Of a DNA stretch of 7,413 nt, positions 6,563 to 7,413 are shown one piece after another (the first letter of the stretch is position 1; each line of letters opens with the position of its first letter). The notes under the pieces were generated by a model. It saw only the letters and a program-made list of their open reading frames with translations, did not search any database and was not told where the DNA came from. A program made the translations under genes and the position numbers. The stretch is taken from assembly GCA_964390645.1 (NCBI GenBank), contig CAYMLL010000340.1, positions 1-7,413 of the forward strand, given 5' to 3'. The stretch is from CAYMLL01 sp964390645 (GTDB taxonomy: Bacteria > Planctomycetota > UBA8108).

Positions 6563-7201
6563 GTTGCACGAATGCGGCGTCTCGCAACCGAGCGCCTCGT
6601 CCGTCGCCAGGCTCGAGGTGTCGCACTCCGGGAACGGAGCGCCCGGAGCCGGCCCGCCGAGGAAGAGGAAGTTGAGGATATATACACCCGCCGAGAGGCT
6701 GATTTCGCCCTCGGACCCGGCGTCCGCGGCCGCCATGCAGGCTGGCCCCGCTCCTCCAAGGAAGAGGAAGTTGAACACCGAGACGCCGTCGGTCAGCTCG
6801 AGCCGGCCGTTGGCGTCGAAGTCGCCCCGGAGGAAGGGACCGGTGCCGCCACCGCCGCCGCCGGAGACCGACAGGGTGTAGGCGCCCACCACGTCATTGA
6901 AGACGCTGCGGACCTGCAACGAGTAGCTGCCGGCCTCGAGATCGACGGACAGCCGGGAGTTCAGCGTGCCCGCGTCGGCATCGTCGTTGAACGCGATCTG
7001 GTCGCAGTCCGCGTTGAGGAGCCCGAGCGTCGCGTCGAATGCATCGGACGCAAGATCGATCGTACCCGCGAACGGCTCGGCGAGCTCGAAGGTCCAGATG
7101 TCGGTCTTCTGGCCTTCGTCGGCGGTGCAGTCGCCGTCGGAGAGCTCACCGCTCTCGACGCCCCCGGGTCCGATGGCCCCCCCGACGCCCACCTCGCAGG
7201 A
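6560..7201 (-). CDS. Secreted protein fragment: PPC-like domain and planctomycete dockerin-like C-terminal tail
   Basis: The C-terminal ~213 residues are well supported; the N-terminus is missing. About 7160-6863 encodes a domain like bacterial pre-peptidase C-terminal (PPC) domains: ESGELSDGDC, DIWTFELAEP, FDATLGLLNADC, IAFNDDADAGTLNSRL, LEAGSYSLQV and GAYTLSVS, in the usual order. A Gly-rich linker follows, then two dockerin-like units: the first with LRGDFDANGRLELTD and NFLFLGG, the second with ADAGSEGEISLS, LNFLFLGG and APFPEC, ending in LGCETPHSCN. Such tails occur on many exported planctomycete proteins and probably serve sorting or cell-surface attachment (inference). The frame stays open past 7201 to the window edge, with a GTG at 7327, but that part is Ser/Thr/Arg/Gly-rich, has no signal peptide, and looks like the shadow of a plus-strand coding segment. 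The gene is therefore truncated or joined to foreign sequence near the C-runs at 7177-7183 and 7206-7217. The catalytic or main domain of the full protein cannot be told. Confidence 0.75.
   Translation of the reverse strand, partial: SCEVGVGGAIGPGGVESGELSDGDCTADEGQKTDIWTFELAEPFAGTIDLASDAFDATLGLLNADCDQIAFNDDADAGTLNSRLSVDLEAGSYSLQVRSVFNDVVGAYTLSVSGGGGGGTGPFLRGDFDANGRLELTDGVSVFNFLFLGGAGPACMAAADAGSEGEISLSAGVYILNFLFLGGPAPGAPFPECDTSSLATDEALGCETPHSCN
6660..6774. repeat. Direct repeat encoding the duplicated FLFLGG motif
   Basis: The 16-bp sequence AGGAAGAGGAAGTTGA occurs at 6660-6675 and again at 6759-6774, exactly 99 bp (33 codons) apart. On the minus strand both copies encode the NFLFL part of the two dockerin-like units. 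The equal phase and spacing show an internal duplication within the coding sequence, not a mobile repeat. Confidence 0.75.
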
Positions 7202-7205
7202 GCCG

Positions 7206-7217
7206 CCCCCCCCCCCC
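7206..7217. repeat. Homopolymer run of 12 C
   Basis: Twelve consecutive C lie in a patch that also has seven C at 7177-7183 and five at 7161-7165. On the minus strand it encodes a Gly run. Such runs are prone to slippage in vivo and to sequencing or assembly error. It sits where coding evidence changes from the minus to the plus strand. Confidence 0.9.
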
Positions 7218-7241
7218 GCGCCGACCCGCCCGGCCGCCCGC

Positions 7242-7413
7242 GTGCCTCGTCGATCCCACGCCCCCGTCGTCGAGCAGGCCTTCGTCGTGCGCTCGCTGGA
7301 GATCCTGGCCGAGCTCGACGCCGTCACGCTCGACGAGGACGCCGGCGTGCAGCGCGTCCGCCCGAGCGCAGCAGGCCTGTACGCATTGGGGACTGCGTCG
7401 CGCCCCGAGGTAC
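7242..7413 (+). CDS. Partial plus-strand ORF, unknown protein, runs off the window
   Basis: The frame whose codons begin at 7242 has no stop to the window end. In the 49 codons from 7266, GC by hand count is about 82% at position 1, 45% at position 2 and 90% at position 3, the pattern of real high-GC coding sequence. The translation includes VVEQAFVVRSLEILAELDAV and later SAAGLYALGTASRPEV, alternating hydrophobic and charged residues as in a folded, probably helical protein. Start candidates are the GTG at 7242, or the ATG at 7173, which would add a Pro-rich stretch; neither has a good Shine-Dalgarno. I do not recognise the family. Third-position GC is higher than in samples from the other genes here (about 71-75%), which may mean different origin. 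It could be a real neighbour or part of a chimeric join. Confidence 0.4.
   Translation, partial: MPRRSHAPVVEQAFVVRSLEILAELDAVTLDEDAGVQRVRPSAAGLYALGTASRPEV

Noticed and set aside
1..7413. Mobile element, CRISPR array, tRNA or rRNA, or a defence system
   Set aside because: I saw no spaced short repeats, terminal inverted repeats with a transposase, cloverleaf sequence, rRNA-like sequence, or nuclease, helicase or toxin motifs. The only direct repeat of note encodes a protein duplication.

Overview
The window is high-GC bacterial DNA. It most resembles a Planctomycetota genome or metagenomic contig. The best taxonomic clue is the C-terminal tail of the last minus-strand gene: a duplicated, dockerin-like motif with two FLFLGG blocks followed by a short Cys-containing end, a tail I associate with secreted planctomycete proteins. 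A CRTAC1-type FG-GAP/ASPIC-UnbV protein, a long membrane-anchored TPR protein and a SUMF1-domain lipoprotein fit the same lineage. The assignment rests on recognising families, not on a search.

Layout from left to right: (1) 1-765 holds no convincing gene, only a doubtful small ORF (134-352), a nested hairpin (333-377) and a faintly coding-like stretch. (2) 766-3042 (+) encodes a 758-residue single-pass TPR protein, probably from a leaderless transcript with a TACAAT box just before the ATG. (3) 3047-4828 (-) encodes a 593-residue exported CRTAC1-family protein whose stop lies 4 bp from the TPR stop. (4) 4829-5430 is a roughly 600-bp divergent spacer with a TATAAT box for the minus gene, a hairpin and a strong Shine-Dalgarno for the plus gene. 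(5) 5431-6513 (+) encodes a 360-residue lipoprotein with a formylglycine-generating-enzyme-like (SUMF1) domain that lacks the catalytic cysteine pair. (6) A perfect 12-bp hairpin lies between the next pair of convergent stops. (7) 6560-about 7201 (-) encodes the C-terminal part of a secreted protein: a PPC-like beta domain, a Gly linker and the dockerin-like tail. (8) Beyond a run of 12 C, from about 7242 to the edge, the coding signal flips to the plus strand with higher third-position GC.

The four recognisable genes alternate strand (+, -, +, -), so each is probably transcribed alone. All four appear to be exported or membrane-bound, so the region looks like an envelope/secreted-protein neighbourhood rather than a pathway operon. 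I see no transposase, integrase, CRISPR array, tRNA or rRNA, and no defence or biosynthetic system. The most questionable spot is 7160-7240, where a truncated secreted-protein gene meets an oppositely oriented coding segment at C-runs. This could be a real rearrangement or an assembly join.
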